From positions 1 to 25,570 of the forward strand of contig JAJYXD010000078.1 in NCBI GenBank assembly GCA_021791135.1: a DNA stretch of 25,570 nt, in the 5' to 3' direction. Shown piece after piece: positions 1 through 6,918 of this stretch; within the stretch, counting starts at the first letter, position 1, and each line of letters begins with the position of its first letter. The stretch comes from a bacterium (GTDB taxonomy: Bacteria; Patescibacteriota; Minisyncoccia; UBA6257; GWB1-50-10). The translations under genes and the position numbers were made by a program. The notes beneath the pieces are model-generated. The model was not told the DNA's origin and did not search any database. It was given only the letters and a program-made list of their open reading frames with translations.

Positions 1-1515
1 TTGAATGTCATTTGAGAGCGTCGTTGCCGCGTTACTGATGCCGCTTGCCACGGTTGCCGCGGCGGTAATTGCATCTTTCTGCGACTCGGTCGGCATGATT
101 CCCGAAGCGAGCCCGTTTCTGATCGTGGTAATCTGCGTCTTCTCGTTTGTGACGTCTCCTCGCTGTTTTGTAATCTGCGCGGGATAGGTCGAGGTTGCAA
201 GTGTCATGGTGCTTGATGCCCACTCAATGTCCGACGAGGGACCGACGAGCGCTACACATTGAGAGAGCGCCTTCGCAGTATTGAAGAGAGAAGGAAGCAG
301 TCCCGTCGCAGAGGTGAGCGTGCTTGAGGCCTCATTGAGTGCCTTCTCCGCGCTATTCAGGGGCGCGACAATCACGGCAATCTGGCTGTTAATGGCATCC
401 TGATTTTGTTTGTTGTAGTTGTCGTACGCGGTTCCCACCGTCGAGGGAGGAACACCCTCTCCATCTCCGCTCTCCGAAAGACTGGCGAGCCCCGATTTGA
501 CCCCGTCCACCCCCTCTTTCACAAGACGATTGAATGCGGCGTCCAAAACCGCGGCGAGCACGTTTGTGAGATCGTCTGAATTAACAATGAAGTCGATATT
601 CGAGCCAAGCGATTTGTTCAACCCCTCCGCGATAGTTCTTCCCGGCGTTGTCGTTCTCGCCTGTGTGCACCTATACTCGGATGTCGAGTCGGGTGGCGGC
701 GGCGGATTATCCGGATTTGTGTAATCGGCGTTTGGTGTTTTTATTGCGTCCACTATCTGCGCTCCTTTCACTGGTTGTTTTGTTGCGGTGTTGTAAAGGG
801 TCCACTTCTCACACACTTCGCTGTTAAACCCGAGGTTGATGTTCTGCTTCAGGACCGATTCCTGCTGTTTCTGCGCTATCGATCGTTCGAGTGCTTGCTG
901 AGTGAGAATCTCGAGGCCATACTGGTTGTTTTGAGGTTTCAAGAGATCGGTGTAACCGAGCCACCCGCCGGTCCTGAAGTCTCGCTTGAATGCCTCGAGG
1001 TTTCCGACCACCTGGGTAAGTGTACAGCTCGTTTGTTTTTTGATGGAGTCCGGCTTAGCGAGATAAAAATTTACCTTAAAAGGAATCCCGGTACACAATT
1101 GCCCCCCGCCTACTTGTTGTATCACCTCTCCTGCGGCCTCGTCGGCCGCCTGAGAAAATACCTTACCAGGTTTTTGAAGAAAGAGGGGTGCTCCTCCGCC
1201 CTGAATCCACTGCACAGTTTCCCTTGTGATCTCATCAAGAAGCTGTTTTTTAAGCGTTGCAAAGAGCACCTTCAATACCTTATCCGAGATAAATCGCCAC
1301 GCCTCATCAAGAAAACCGACGGTAGTGGCTGTTGTTTGAGCAGTGCCAGCCGCCGCTATTGCAGCGACCACGGTTGGGTCTATAACGAGTTGTGGAAGCA
1401 TGTTGGTGGGAAAGAAAAATGCTTTTGCCTTCGGTACAAAAAAAGCAGGATTTGAAATAAAAATAATGCTCAACACAAGAAGCGCGGAGACCACCCTGGT
1501 TTTTTGTTGTTTCAT
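1..1515 (-). CDS. Large secreted protein of unknown function, C-terminus cut by window edge
   Basis: An open minus-strand frame begins with ATG at 1515 and stays open to base 1, about 505 residues without a stop, so the C-terminus lies outside the window. The N-terminus is a clear signal peptide: positive MKQQKTR, a hydrophobic stretch to about residue 25, then a KAKA cleavage-like region. The rest is mostly polar and helical, with a low-complexity proline stretch (NPPPPDSTS, near 690) and a few scattered cysteines. It ends the PaaX-like/ksgA run and follows an anchored orphan after only 18 bases. No AAGGAG-like site precedes the ATG; the upstream bases are AT-rich. I do not recognise a family. 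Location outside the membrane is inferred from the signal peptide; a role in the cell surface or a secretion apparatus is only a guess. Confidence 0.75.
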   Translation of the reverse strand, partial: MKQQKTRVVSALLVLSIIFISNPAFFVPKAKAFFFPTNMLPQLVIDPTVVAAIAAAGTAQTTATTVGFLDEAWRFISDKVLKVLFATLKKQLLDEITRETVQWIQGGGAPLFLQKPGKVFSQAADEAAGEVIQQVGGGQLCTGIPFKVNFYLAKPDSIKKQTSCTLTQVVGNLEAFKRDFRTGGWLGYTDLLKPQNNQYGLEILTQQALERSIAQKQQESVLKQNINLGFNSEVCEKWTLYNTATKQPVKGAQIVDAIKTPNADYTNPDNPPPPPDSTSEYRCTQARTTTPGRTIAEGLNKSLGSNIDFIVNSDDLTNVLAAVLDAAFNRLVKEGVDGVKSGLASLSESGDGEGVPPSTVGTAYDNYNKQNQDAINSQIAVIVAPLNSAEKALNEASSTLTSATGLLPSLFNTAKALSQCVALVGPSSDIEWASSTMTLATSTYPAQITKQRGDVTNEKTQITTIRNGLASGIMPTESQKDAITAAATVASGISNAATTLSNDIQ

Positions 1516-1533
1516 AAAAATAAAGATAAATTA

Positions 1534-2337
1534 TTATTTTTTGTTTAGCGCGCTTGCCTGTTCAGAAAGAACATTTTGGAGCATTATATTTTCTTTAAGC
1601 ACCGAGCGGACGTCGTTTAGCGCGATCATGGCTTTTAAGGGATCGTTTTTAAAATCCATGATCGCGGTGTAGACCGTCGACTTCTTGAGCCATAAATTCA
1701 GATTCTGAAGATGCCATGCCCTCCATTGCGGCGGCACCTCGAGTGCCAGAAGATCGTTTACCTCCCCGTTCATGATGTTGATGTATTTCGCGAGCGGCGC
1801 GGGATCGTTTTTCTCGAGGAAGGCGCTTAGGATATCGGTGGCCGACATGGAAAACGTCCCGAAATTTTTCTGTGTGATCGAGCCAATCCCGTTTAGATAA
1901 TCAACCTGCGCTTCGGTCGAGCCGTCTTTTCCTACTTTCAGATCTTTTTCGGCAAATGAGGGAAAAGAAAGATTTTGAGATAGCGCCCGCGAGAGAGATC
2001 CGTCTATTGAGTTTGAGGCAGGCATTCTTAACGTGTCCGTCGTGTCGGTCGGATTCTCGTTGTTGAGGTTGTAGACCGATTCGACGTAGTTCTGCGCCAG
2101 CTCCTGCGTCAGGTTCTTGTGTGCGGTGTCGCCGGTGCTGCCCGAAGGATTGAGATTGGAAAATCCGCGCCCGCCACCCATCTGATATCCGGATGGTTCG
2201 CCATTGCCATTTTCAACAACCGAGATAAACGGCCTTTCTTTCGACGGGGAAGAAATGACAAGCAGAAAAGCGACGAGGATCCCGAGACCGAGAACCGCGA
2301 GCGCCATCATTCTTCTCTTTTTGAGGTATTGTTTCAT
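1534..2337 (-). CDS. Membrane-anchored extracytoplasmic protein, unknown function
   Basis: About 267 residues. The N-terminus is MKQYLKKRRMM followed by one hydrophobic helix (about residues 12-30), then a long polar domain, so the protein is probably anchored by one helix with its bulk outside. The domain has a Gly/Asn/Ser-rich linker, then helical sequence containing EVPPQWRAWH and a C-terminal repeat-like region. A longer reading would start at 2367 inside the end of ksgA, but the ATG at 2337 has AAGGAA just upstream and leaves the helix at the very N-terminus, so I prefer it. It sits 19 bases after ksgA and 18 bases before the secreted protein, so all are probably co-transcribed. Family not recognised; its pairing with the secreted protein suggests a joint extracytoplasmic role (inference). 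Confidence 0.8.
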   Translation of the reverse strand: MKQYLKKRRMMALAVLGLGILVAFLLVISSPSKERPFISVVENGNGEPSGYQMGGGRGFSNLNPSGSTGDTAHKNLTQELAQNYVESVYNLNNENPTDTTDTLRMPASNSIDGSLSRALSQNLSFPSFAEKDLKVGKDGSTEAQVDYLNGIGSITQKNFGTFSMSATDILSAFLEKNDPAPLAKYINIMNGEVNDLLALEVPPQWRAWHLQNLNLWLKKSTVYTAIMDFKNDPLKAMIALNDVRSVLKENIMLQNVLSEQASALNKK

Positions 2338-2340
2338 TGA

Positions 2341-2346
2341 TTCCTT
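2341..2346 (-). promoter_or_regulatory. Ribosome binding site deciding the start at 2337
   Basis: On the minus strand AAGGAA lies three bases before the ATG at 2337. The alternative ATG at 2367 overlaps ksgA and has no purine-rich site. Spacing is short, so this is suggestive rather than certain. Confidence 0.5.
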
Positions 2347-2356
2347 ACATTTACAT

Positions 2357-3193
2357 TTATCCACCATAATTGTACAACATTTTCCCTATCTTTTTTATAT
2401 CCTCGATGTGCAGATTTTGAGGACGGTCATTCGGCTTGACCCCTATTTGCTTCAAATATTTTTCCACCGTCTCCTTCTCTATCCCGTTACACTTCTTCAA
2501 CGATCGAAAGCCAAGTGTTATATTATTTGAAATTGTCTTTCTGGGCTGTTTGAAGAGTGCGTGAATGGCCTCGAAATAGTTCTGTTTCCACCCGTCTTGG
2601 GTCTGCCGGCGCGTTTCAAGTGAAACGACCGCAGAGTCCACCTTCGGTTTTGGAGAAAAATTATTTTTTCCAACAACCGTTTCTATTTTCGGTTTCGCCC
2701 ACAGCTGAATGCTCGCCGCAAGAAGATTCATTCGAGGCGGCGTCGCCGTTATTCTCAAAGCGACCTCCTTCTGGATCATAAACACCGTTCGTTGGGGGAG
2801 AGTTGGCAGCCCGCTTATCGTGCGAAAAAGGAATCCGGTGAGATAATAGGGAATGTTGCCTGCCAGTTTATAATTTCCAGTTTTCAATTTCCAATTCTCA
2901 ATTAGTTCTGGAAGGACTTTTAGAACGTCCCCATGTATAATTTCAATTTTTGGTAAAATCCCCTTTTGCCCCTTTGAATTTATTTGGAATTTCTTTCTTA
3001 GGAAATCAGCGAGCATGGGGTCTTTCTCTATAGCTATGACTCTCACGGGGTAATGTAAAAACTCCTCCGTGAGTTCGCCGTGCCCGGGACCGATCTCTAT
3101 GATCACGTCGCCATCCTTCGGCGCGATGGCGTCGATTATTTTTTTTACCACCGTCTTATTTTGCAGAAAATGTTGTCCGAGTTTTTTTGTCAT
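2357..3193 (-). CDS. ksgA: 16S rRNA (adenine1518/1519-N6)-dimethyltransferase KsgA
   Basis: 278 residues, the usual length for KsgA/RsmA, which dimethylates two adjacent adenines in helix 45 of 16S rRNA using S-adenosylmethionine during late small-subunit assembly. The sequence begins TKKLGQHFL, the typical opening. The SAM-binding glycine motif is EIGPGHGELT (about residues 33-42), followed by the acidic strand-end IAIEKD and the HGDVL motif. The catalytic motif NIPYYLTG, diagnostic for this family, is present. The C-terminal part carries the FKQPRKTISNN helix common in KsgA. It starts four bases after the end of the PaaX-like gene, so the two are probably co-transcribed. Nothing unusual in the enzyme itself. 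Confidence 0.97.
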   Translation of the reverse strand: MTKKLGQHFLQNKTVVKKIIDAIAPKDGDVIIEIGPGHGELTEEFLHYPVRVIAIEKDPMLADFLRKKFQINSKGQKGILPKIEIIHGDVLKVLPELIENWKLKTGNYKLAGNIPYYLTGFLFRTISGLPTLPQRTVFMIQKEVALRITATPPRMNLLAASIQLWAKPKIETVVGKNNFSPKPKVDSAVVSLETRRQTQDGWKQNYFEAIHALFKQPRKTISNNITLGFRSLKKCNGIEKETVEKYLKQIGVKPNDRPQNLHIEDIKKIGKMLYNYGG

Positions 3194-3197
3194 GCTA

Positions 3198-3722
3198 TTA
3201 GGCCGCTTTTTCCAAAACAGTTTCGTCGTCTATCTCGCCGATTACAATGAGACGTATGAATCCCGAGAGATTTCTCTCCTCAATGATTTCGAAGATTGTG
3301 CGCGGAATCGGACGCTTGCCGAGAAACACGCTTCGCTGAACGAACGAATACCCCGCATTCGTAAGCGCGTTCCGAAGCCAGTCGCGTTCTTTTCTCCGCT
3401 TCTCCGGAATGTCGAATGTAATGAGGCGCCACTTGCCGTCCCACGGTTCTTCGGGCGGACGCTCTTTTTGTTTCAAAAACTCCGCCCCTCGTTCGGAAAG
3501 TTTGAGCTCTCCTTTCTCCGTCCGCTCGACAAGCCCCTTCTTTTCGAGCCGCCAAAGCGTCGTGCGGATACTTTCCCGTTTCGTGTGTTTCGGAAGGCCG
3601 TGGCCTCCGCCGAGAACCGCTTCGGTGGAAGGATGACCGAGCTCCGCGATGCCGGAGAGAATCCCCAGTCCGAGAACTCCCATTCTCCGGGAGAGTACAT
3701 TCTTTTTACCCTGCTCTCTCAT
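3198..3722 (-). CDS. PaaX-like regulator with Cas2-fold C-terminal domain (copy A)
   Basis: 174 residues from ATG 3722. Residues about 1-75 look like a winged helix (TTLWRLEKKGLVERTEKGELKLSERG in pieces: a recognition helix followed by a beta wing). The C-terminal half starts with WRLITFDIPE, then RDWLRNAL, then VQRSVFLGKR, the pattern of the ferredoxin-like Cas2/PaaX C-terminal domain. PaaX proteins are transcriptional repressors; the Cas2-like fold alone does not imply CRISPR activity and no array or cas1 is seen. A paralogue with the same motifs lies at 12245-12913. An ATG at 3755 lies upstream of the likely -10 box, so I start at 3722. It leads a run with ksgA and two envelope proteins, and its promoter region holds a 36-bp imperfect palindrome that could be an autoregulatory operator. 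Confidence 0.8.
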   Translation of the reverse strand: MREQGKKNVLSRRMGVLGLGILSGIAELGHPSTEAVLGGGHGLPKHTKRESIRTTLWRLEKKGLVERTEKGELKLSERGAEFLKQKERPPEEPWDGKWRLITFDIPEKRRKERDWLRNALTNAGYSFVQRSVFLGKRPIPRTIFEIIEERNLSGFIRLIVIGEIDDETVLEKAA

Positions 3723-4899
3723 GGCTTCTGTATTGAAATTATTATACCATAACACTTTTTCTACGATCGTTGATAAACTGTTATATGATTCTTCCCTTTC
3801 CCCGCCCCTTTGCTATACTTATCCCATAAGTACGATATTTGCTCATATAAAGACCCTTTATAAGAGGGGTGTCCCCAAGACGACCAGTTTCTGGTCGGTG
3901 CTTTTTGTAGTGGGAATCATGCTTTTTGGGGGTATTTTAAGTATCAGCGCCAGGGGATCGATGGAGGGGTATGGAAAGGAAAGCGACTGGGGTTTTGGCG
4001 GACCGGTGCAGAAGCCGGAGGTGATTGCCGCCTCGACCGGAGAGAAGGTGCCTACGGAGAGTGCGGTTTCTTCCCGGAATAAGAGTCATATGCTTGTTGC
4101 GGAAAACACGGCGGTTGTCGCCTCGTCCGACCCCCTAAGCGATCTTCTTCCCGTCGGTGACGGACTTAAGAAGTACAAAATAAAGCGCGGCGATACGCTT
4201 CAGGGAATTGCGGACCGATTCGATATCTCCCGAGAGACGCTCCTTTGGGCAAACCCGAGTGCGGGATCGGCGCTTGCGGTGGGGCAGACACTTCTTATTC
4301 TTCCCGTCTCGGGAATTGTTTACTCGGTGCGGGCCGGCGATACGCTTCAAGATATAGGAAGTAAGTATGAAATCGATCTCGAACTTATCAAGCGATACAA
4401 CCCCGAGTATCAGAAAGTGTTAAGCGATGGAAGCGGAATGCTGATACTCCCCCACGCGCGGCCGCTCACTTCAAGCGATCGGGGAATAGCTTCCGCGGGC
4501 GATCAAAATCTCCCGGATCTTAAAAATTACTTTGCCCTCCCCGCAATTGGATGGAACTGGGGGCAGCTTCATAACTACAATGCGGTAGACATCGCGAATC
4601 AGTGCGGTACGCCAGTTCACGCCGCGGCGGAAGGACTCGTTATCACGGACGAAAATTTCGGAAACGGCGCGGAAGGATGGAATGACGGATACGGCATCTT
4701 TGTTTTTGTGGAACACCCGAACGGAACGAAAACCCGGTACGCGCACCTTGCAAAGACGCTCGTAAAGCCGGGGGACTACGTGAGTCGCGGAGAAGAACTG
4801 GGGCTTATGGGAAATACGGGGAACACGCACGGACCGACCGGTTGTCATCTGCACTTCGAGGTGTACGGCGCAAAAAATCCGTTCTCGGTCACGAAGTAA
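3721..4899 (+). CDS. LysM / M23 peptidase, membrane-anchored cell-wall hydrolase
   Basis: A cell-wall protein: an N-terminal basic stretch and one hydrophobic helix (WSVLFVVGIMLFGGILSIS), a polar linker, two LysM peptidoglycan-binding domains (each with RGDTLQ or AGDTLQ and an NP motif, DNA about 4170-4300 and 4320-4455) and a C-terminal M23 domain (about 4540-4890). M23 motifs seen are AVDIA, YAHL and GCHLHFEVYG. M23 enzymes are zinc endopeptidases that cut peptidoglycan cross-links. The residue four before the Asp of the usual HxxxD zinc motif is Tyr (codon 4576), with a His two residues earlier, so the ligand may be shifted or activity lost. The start is uncertain: ATG 3721 keeps the anchor but overlaps the divergent gene; GTG 3898 and ATG 3919 would lose the basic N-terminus; a non-canonical start near 3835 is possible. 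Confidence 0.85.
   Translation: MASVLKLLYHNTFSTIVDKLLYDSSLSPPLCYTYPISTIFAHIKTLYKRGVPKTTSFWSVLFVVGIMLFGGILSISARGSMEGYGKESDWGFGGPVQKPEVIAASTGEKVPTESAVSSRNKSHMLVAENTAVVASSDPLSDLLPVGDGLKKYKIKRGDTLQGIADRFDISRETLLWANPSAGSALAVGQTLLILPVSGIVYSVRAGDTLQDIGSKYEIDLELIKRYNPEYQKVLSDGSGMLILPHARPLTSSDRGIASAGDQNLPDLKNYFALPAIGWNWGQLHNYNAVDIANQCGTPVHAAAEGLVITDENFGNGAEGWNDGYGIFVFVEHPNGTKTRYAHLAKTLVKPGDYVSRGEELGLMGNTGNTHGPTGCHLHFEVYGAKNPFSVTK
3741..3746 (-). promoter_or_regulatory. -10 box for PaaX-like A / ksgA run
   Basis: Perfect TATAAT on the minus strand, 18 bases before the ATG at 3722. No good -35 is visible; the region where it should lie is covered by the palindrome at 3749-3784, consistent with repressor control. 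Confidence 0.6.
3749..3784. promoter_or_regulatory. 36-bp imperfect palindrome centred on ACGATCGT, candidate operator
   Basis: Arms 3749-3766 and 3767-3784 match at 15 of 18 positions, centred between 3766 and 3767 on ACGATCGT. It adjoins the TATAAT of PaaX-like A and lies in the divergent region shared with the LysM/M23 gene. The same eight-base centre is found in both perfect palindromes around PaaX-like B. Confidence 0.6.
3814..3819 (+). promoter_or_regulatory. Possible -10 box for the LysM/M23 gene
   Basis: TATACT on the plus strand in the divergent region, with no convincing -35. If used, transcription would begin near 3826, downstream of the ATG at 3721, which makes that start doubtful. 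Confidence 0.3.
3880..3907 (+). terminator. Terminator-like hairpin inside the 5' part of the LysM/M23 gene
   Basis: CGACCAG (3881-3887), a TTT loop and CTGGTCG (3891-3897) are followed by GTGC and five T. A second small hairpin GGGG-TGT-CCCC lies just upstream (about 3866-3876). It has the shape of an intrinsic terminator or attenuator but lies in sequence that also reads as coding. Confidence 0.35.
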
Positions 4900-4907
4900 T
4901 CTCGGGA

Positions 4908-6446
4908 CTACTCGTTCGTTCGTATCCGGTACTGAAATGCCTCCGCAAGGTATTCTTTTTTTATTTTCTGCGCGCTGTCGAGATCGGCGATGGTCTGCGC
5001 GACCCGGAGAATGCGATAGTAGCCGCGCGCCGAGACGAAGTTTCGTTCCATAATCTGTTTTAGGAACGACTCCGCGTCCGTCTCAAGCGCAATCAGGGCG
5101 TCGACCTGTTTCGACGAGAGTTCGTTGTTCGTGTAGACCGGAATGTCGTGTTCCAAAAAACGTTTTTCCTGAACGGCACGTGCGCGTCGCACCGCCTCCT
5201 CCGATTCCTCCTTCTCGTGCGTCTCTCCTTCGCTTCGCAGGGTTTCAATTTTAATTCGGGGAACCTCAAGTTGTATGTCGATCCTGTCGAGAAGCGGCCC
5301 GGATATTTTTTTCTGGTAGCGAAACACCTCGTGCGCCGTACAGGTACATTCTTTTTCCTGGTCCCCGAAGTACCCGCAGGGACAAGGATTCATCGCGGCA
5401 ACAAACATAAATCGCGAAGGGAATATGACGGCTTTTTTCGCGCGCGCAACGCTCACGTAGCCGCCCTCGAGCGGCTGCCGGAGTCCCTCGAGAACGTCGC
5501 GGTGAAATTCGGGAAGTTCGTCCAAAAACAACACTCCCCGGTGCGCCAAGCTTATCTCGCCCGGTCTCGGTGTTTGCCCTCCGCCGACGACCGCGATGAG
5601 TGATGCGCTGTGATGCGGCGCCCTGAACGGGCGAAAGTGGACGAAGGGGAGCCCTCCGTGGAGAAGTCCCGCGGCGCTGTAGATCGCGGTGACTTCTATC
5701 TTTTCCTCGAGTGACGGCGGGGGAAGAATGGAAGCGAGCGCCTGGGCAAGCATGGTCTTTCCGGTTCCCGGCGGGCCGGAGAAAAGTATGTTGTGTCCTC
5801 CCGCGGCCGCGACCGTGAGTGCGCGCTTTGCGGCGGACTGCCCCTTGATCTCCCCCAGTGTCACAAGGGACGCGGGGCGAGTCCCCGAAAATTCCACATG
5901 CGGATGAGGAGCGATGGGATCGACGCCCTCGAGATGCGCGATAAGACGCGGGAGGGTCGACACCGGAAACACCTTCACCTCTCGTATTGCGGCCGCCTCG
6001 GCCGCATTTGTTTCGGGAACGAAGAGTTCCGAGATGTGCCTTTCACGCGCGAGAAGCGCAACATTAAGACAGCCGTTTACGGGACGAAGCGAACCATCAA
6101 GCGAAAGCTCGCCCACAAATAATTTATCGTCCGTCCGGAATGGATTTAGTTGTTCGCTCGCCATGAGGTATGCGAGCGCAATGGGAAGGTCGAATCGCGA
6201 GCCGATTTTTTTCACGTCCGCGGGGGCGAGGTTGATGGTGATACGGCGATTTTCTTTCGTAGGAGGTTTGATGCCGGAATTTTTGAGTGCGGAGTTCACG
6301 CGCTCTTTCGCTTCACTAATCGCCTTATCCGCGAGCCCCACGATGTTAAATGCGTGAAGGCCGACATTCAGATCGGCCTCCACCTCGATAGGTTCCGCGG
6401 TAATTCCATCAAGCTCCGCCGATAAGAGTTTCGGTACCGCCTGCAT
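4908..6446 (-). CDS. comM: YifB/ComM family AAA+ Mg-chelatase-like protein
   Basis: 512 residues, the normal family length, starting MQAVPKLLSAELDG. Residues 1-170 form the N-terminal ChlI/Lon-like domain (NIVGLADKAISEAKERV, GSRFDLPIALAYL). The Mg-chelatase AAA+ domain has Walker A GPPGTGKT (224-231), Walker B GVLFLDE (304-310) and the LLDRID arginine region (about 385-390). Four cysteines in NPCPCGYFGD and ECTCT suggest a metal site, as in other members. ComM is a hexameric helicase that promotes branch migration during integration of transformed DNA in Haemophilus and Vibrio; that role here is by family. Upstream in-frame ATGs lie inside the dksA-like gene, so I start 26 bases after that gene. 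Its end faces the LysM gene with only eight bases between and no terminator seen. Confidence 0.95.
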   Translation of the reverse strand: MQAVPKLLSAELDGITAEPIEVEADLNVGLHAFNIVGLADKAISEAKERVNSALKNSGIKPPTKENRRITINLAPADVKKIGSRFDLPIALAYLMASEQLNPFRTDDKLFVGELSLDGSLRPVNGCLNVALLARERHISELFVPETNAAEAAAIREVKVFPVSTLPRLIAHLEGVDPIAPHPHVEFSGTRPASLVTLGEIKGQSAAKRALTVAAAGGHNILFSGPPGTGKTMLAQALASILPPPSLEEKIEVTAIYSAAGLLHGGLPFVHFRPFRAPHHSASLIAVVGGGQTPRPGEISLAHRGVLFLDELPEFHRDVLEGLRQPLEGGYVSVARAKKAVIFPSRFMFVAAMNPCPCGYFGDQEKECTCTAHEVFRYQKKISGPLLDRIDIQLEVPRIKIETLRSEGETHEKEESEEAVRRARAVQEKRFLEHDIPVYTNNELSSKQVDALIALETDAESFLKQIMERNFVSARGYYRILRVAQTIADLDSAQKIKKEYLAEAFQYRIRTNE

Positions 6447-6472
6447 AGTTTTAAAAACCCGCCTTTGTTTTT

Positions 6473-6817
6473 TTATGCTCCTCCGCCGTGCTTGCAGTTT
6501 TTGCAGAGCGCCGATTCGGGATCGATATCGAGAATCTCTTTTTCGATCGGTTTCCCGCATCGTTCGCAGAAACCATAAGTGCCGTTTTCTATTTTTGCGA
6601 GCGCCCGGTCGATCGCTTCAAGTCGCGCGTCCTGGAGTTTCTTGATACCCATGTACGTTCCCATTTCCTCCGACTCGTCGCTCTCCTCTTCCATATGATC
6701 GGTCTCGTCTCCGAAGTCGAGCGATTCCTTGAACTTTTCGAGTTCTTCTTTAATCTCCTGTTTCGACTGCTCGAGCTTCTTTTTAATTTCTTCTGTTTTT
6801 GCGTCGTTCTTTTTCAT
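6473..6817 (-). CDS. DksA/TraR-type zinc-finger protein
   Basis: 114 residues from ATG 6815-6817. An acidic coiled-coil N-terminal half (KKKLEQSKQEIKEELEKF) is followed by the LQDARLEAIDRALAKIENGTYG hallmark (in two pieces) and a four-cysteine zinc finger CERC...CKNC ending in PESALCKNCK. DksA/TraR proteins insert their coiled coil into the RNA polymerase secondary channel and modulate initiation, often with ppGpp. The short length fits the TraR/YbiI-like group more than full DksA, so I give no symbol. The upstream ATG eight residues earlier lies above the likely -10 box, so it is not used. The comM gene follows after 26 bases and is probably co-transcribed. Confidence 0.9.
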   Translation of the reverse strand: MKKNDAKTEEIKKKLEQSKQEIKEELEKFKESLDFGDETDHMEEESDESEEMGTYMGIKKLQDARLEAIDRALAKIENGTYGFCERCGKPIEKEILDIDPESALCKNCKHGGGA

Positions 6818-6824
6818 GAAAGGT

Positions 6825-6830
6825 ATCTTA
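6825..6830 (-). promoter_or_regulatory. -10 box of the dksA-like gene, near-leaderless
   Basis: TAAGAT on the minus strand is separated by seven bases from the ATG at 6817, so the transcript would start at or next to the start codon. No Shine-Dalgarno is present. Confidence 0.45.
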
Positions 6831-6865
6831 CACGCTAGCATATTTCTGATCCCATTTCCAGAAAA

Positions 6866-6896
6866 CCCCGCCGTTTCGAGGGGCGGGATTTTTTGT
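6866..6896. terminator. Bidirectional intrinsic terminator
   Basis: Stem CCCGCC (6867-6872) with GGCGGG (6882-6887), flanked by AAAA on the left and a T run on the right, so both strands give a hairpin followed by U. It ends the minus-strand gene at 6919-8001. Confidence 0.75.
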
Positions 6897-6918
6897 TTTT
6901 TTGGTTTGCCCTCGGGTC

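Noticed and set aside
775..1455. 226-codon plus-strand open frame
   Set aside because: It is a shadow of the long secreted-protein gene on the minus strand, which has a signal peptide and good codon pattern.
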